Positions 61,939 to 64,000 of a DNA stretch of 64,000 nt are shown in pieces. Below the pieces are notes generated by a model that saw nothing but the letters and a program-made list of their open reading frames with translations, was not told where the DNA came from and did not search any database. The stretch comes from Colocasia esculenta. Lineage: Eukaryota > Streptophyta > Magnoliopsida > Alismatales > Araceae. The DNA lies in contig CM024766.1 of the NCBI GenBank assembly GCA_014218235.1, forward strand, positions 20,185,346-20,249,345, in the 5' to 3' direction. Within the stretch, counting starts at the first letter, position 1. Every line of letters begins with the position of its first letter. The translations under genes and the position numbers were made by a program.

Positions 61939-64000
61939 TGTAACGCCCAAGAAAATTAAATGATTTAAAATATAAGAAAATAACAAATAAATAAAAGTGG
62001 TGAATCAAAATAAAATAAATGACATGATTAAACTCCCAAAGCGTGAAATCAGCTATTTAATCATATTGGGCCAATACAACTCTAAATGGGCCAATGATTA
62101 AAACCCAATAGCAATAAACACCAAAATTCGTGACCATAAATATGCAGAAATTAGGAAAGGGCAAATTAGGGATAAAACTAGGGTAATTAGTCATGGATGG
62201 CAACCAAATTCGGACGCAGCCATGGGAGGGTGTTTCCTAATGCCATTGCTACTCCAATTGGAAGGAGAAATCCCAATATATGGAAGGTGCCATGCAGAAA
62301 TCGCAACCCACCTTTCCTATGCTCATTAGGACATGAAATAAACCCTAAACCTATAAGAGATCATCACAAGACTTTTGGGGGAAGTTTGGCATTATGTTGG
62401 GGACGTGAGGAGGTGGGCTTGAGCTCTGGGAAAGGTGGATATCGGCCAGGAGGACACTATCTTCTCCACCCTAGTCTCTACTGCGACCTGTGAAAAATAC
62501 CTTCTTAGATCCACTACAAGGTAGGTGATCTCGGGCCGAAAATAAACAAAACCTATACCATCTGAAAGAGCATCGTGTCTAGTTTATTTTGCATCTATTT
62601 TTCCCAATTTGCAACAAGCATGTTTGTCGTATTAAGCGTTATCTATAGGTCGTGCAAGTTTAGGGCTTTTCATAGTCATGCTGTGTTTTATGCAAATCGA
62701 GGACATTTTTGATCAAACCAAAACCAAGGTTTGCTTCTACTAGATGTCCTGAACACTTTTTATGTTTAGAGTTATGTCTAGATGTCTTTAGATTTTATGT
62801 TATATGTCTATCATGAAGGGTGTATCATTTTTCTATGTTTTCGGGGAAGTTCCAAGAACGCGACGTATCCAGATGTAAGTCTATCATGAAGGGTGTATCG
62901 TTTTTCTATCTAGATGTCATTAGATTCTATAAAAGGTGACCGAGTCTTCTATCGTGATTTAAGCTCTGACCGGTCAACCCTAACACCTCAAACTGTGTCG
63001 TGTGGGTTTCTGGACCCGTCTTGAATGCTACGGCATGTGCCGTTGTGATTTTGCAGTTTTCCCGCCTATCTGATTTCCGTACGATTTTTATATTCGAGTC
63101 TTGAAGTCGACTCGTGGATGTGACATATCAAATCGTCGCGATTCAAGAGTCATCGCGACATATCGGTCCGTCGCATTCTGAAACGCGACACACAGGGCCG
63201 TCGCGTTCTTGTTAGGGGAATCGATCTGGCAATCGACTCCTGTCTGAAAGGTGACCATCTGACCTGTCGCGATTTAAACGTGACAGGAAGGTCTGTCGTA
63301 ATTTTGTGCCTTTACACTAAATCTTTTTTAACTATGTATGGTTCTTTTGAAAAGCGTCGTCTGAACCCGTCGCGATTCAAAGACCGACCCGAGATTGTTC
63401 CTTTCGGTTGGTCAATCAACATATGTATTACCTTTGTATGTAATCATGTTACTTAGTGATGCATTGGCCTAAAAATGATCAACCCATTTGAAAACTATAA
63501 AGACATGAATACGATTCTAATGTACAATATGAATTGATTGATCTTATATTCATTTGATTATCATCTTCCGATCTAGCTTGATATAAAATCTGTCATGATA
63601 AGTTGTGATATGAATCTATGGAGGGTACATGCTAGAATGAATTTGCTTGGTTTAGAGTTTTTCTATTATGTTACTTGTTGCATGTGGATTTTCCGTATTA
63701 CGTGCTTTCCGAGGTTTCCATATTTTGTTCATAAATTGCACGCATAAATAGGAAAGTTCCGTGTCACGACACTTACACGTTTGCAGGATTAGGCACACCC
63801 CTCTTGGGGAATTGGAAGCTCTCTGCCAGTCATTCCGTATTGGAAGACTAGCGACTTTTTCCCTAAGACCTCCGTAAGTCTCTGTACTCTGTGGATTCCC
63901 TCATAGAGACCGTGTTGGTTGTACCATGAAGTACCCTAGAGTTAGAGAGCACTTGTACCGCATATGATATGTCATTAGTCCTACTCTTGTTAAGACAGTA
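61939..64000 (+). repeat. Element G 3' LTR (runs off window)
   Basis: Starts TGTAACGCCCAAG. It shares segments with the E LTR (for example 62120-62280), and the block TAAGACCTCCGTAAGTCTC (63864-63882) is shared with A, C and E. CGACA-type dyads lie at 63134-63300. No genes; the frame 62197-62493 is chance. Confidence 0.82.
63134..63300. promoter_or_regulatory. Alternating GCGACA / TGTCGC dyads in G LTR
   Basis: GTCGCG 63135, GCGACA 63155, GTCGCA 63170, GCGACA 63185 and GTCGCG 63200 alternate in orientation at about 15-bp steps (20 bp for the first). A second run has GTGACC 63251, TGTCGC 63265, GTGACA 63280 and TGTCGT 63294 (14-15 bp steps). Confidence 0.5.

Overview
The window is a stretch of a flowering-plant nuclear genome with very high transposon content. 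The signs are plant LTR retrotransposons primed by initiator tRNA-Met (TGGTATCAGAGC-type sites), Tekay/Del-like Ty3/gypsy chromoviruses with 3-kb LTRs, a Sirevirus-like Ty1/copia element, a CACTA transposon, an intronless dirigent gene, and gene fragments with short AT-rich GT..AG introns. I cannot name the species. The only gene that looks intact is the dirigent gene at 54212-54778.

Layout. 1-9194: element A, a minus-strand chromovirus whose left LTR runs off the window. 9195-10183: piece of a copia LTR that A inserted into. 10184-45558: composite element B (minus), a gag-only gypsy derivative arranged internal-LTR-internal-LTR. B is interrupted by a Sirevirus-like element (11388-19066, TSD TAGCC), by a truncated LTR of another lineage (27170-about 29040), and by element C (about 29041-45246, minus). 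C in turn contains the structurally complete element D (31581-43068, plus, TSD TTTTA). 45559-48806: leader and 5' LTR of element E (minus), into which B inserted. 48807-51948: 3' part of element F (plus), into which E inserted. 51949-54172: mostly unassigned sequence and dirigent upstream DNA. 54212-54778: dirigent gene. 54973-60626: CACTA element (TSD AGG) that carries pieces of an NLR gene, a bL25-like ribosomal protein exon, a Dicer-like RNase III exon, a LINE tail and an unidentified GC-rich segment. 60627-61228: unassigned. 61229-64000: 3' end of gypsy element G (plus), whose LTR runs off the right edge. The insertion order is at least five levels deep (F > E > B > C > D; also F > E > B > copia > A).

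None of the retroelement coding regions looks able to make a full polyprotein. A has one uninterrupted frame broken only by in-frame stops. D has young LTRs but single-base losses, a stop and a small deletion. B and the Sirevirus each keep gag and lack pol. B and D share LTR segments and a similar Gag, so a D-type relative is a plausible source of enzymes for B.

The signal I find most interesting is in the LTRs. Five families carry clusters of a short CpG-containing motif with core CGACA (palindromic as TGTCGACA in the two copia families, GCGACA in the gypsy families). In four LTRs the copies are set in doublets or short runs 21-22 bp apart, although the spacers differ in sequence. In the Sirevirus the doublets repeat every 74-75 bp. 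The other notable items are two phase-0 introns inside the D gag gene, a duplicated primer-binding site in B, and the multi-gene CACTA.

All alignments and counts were made by eye.
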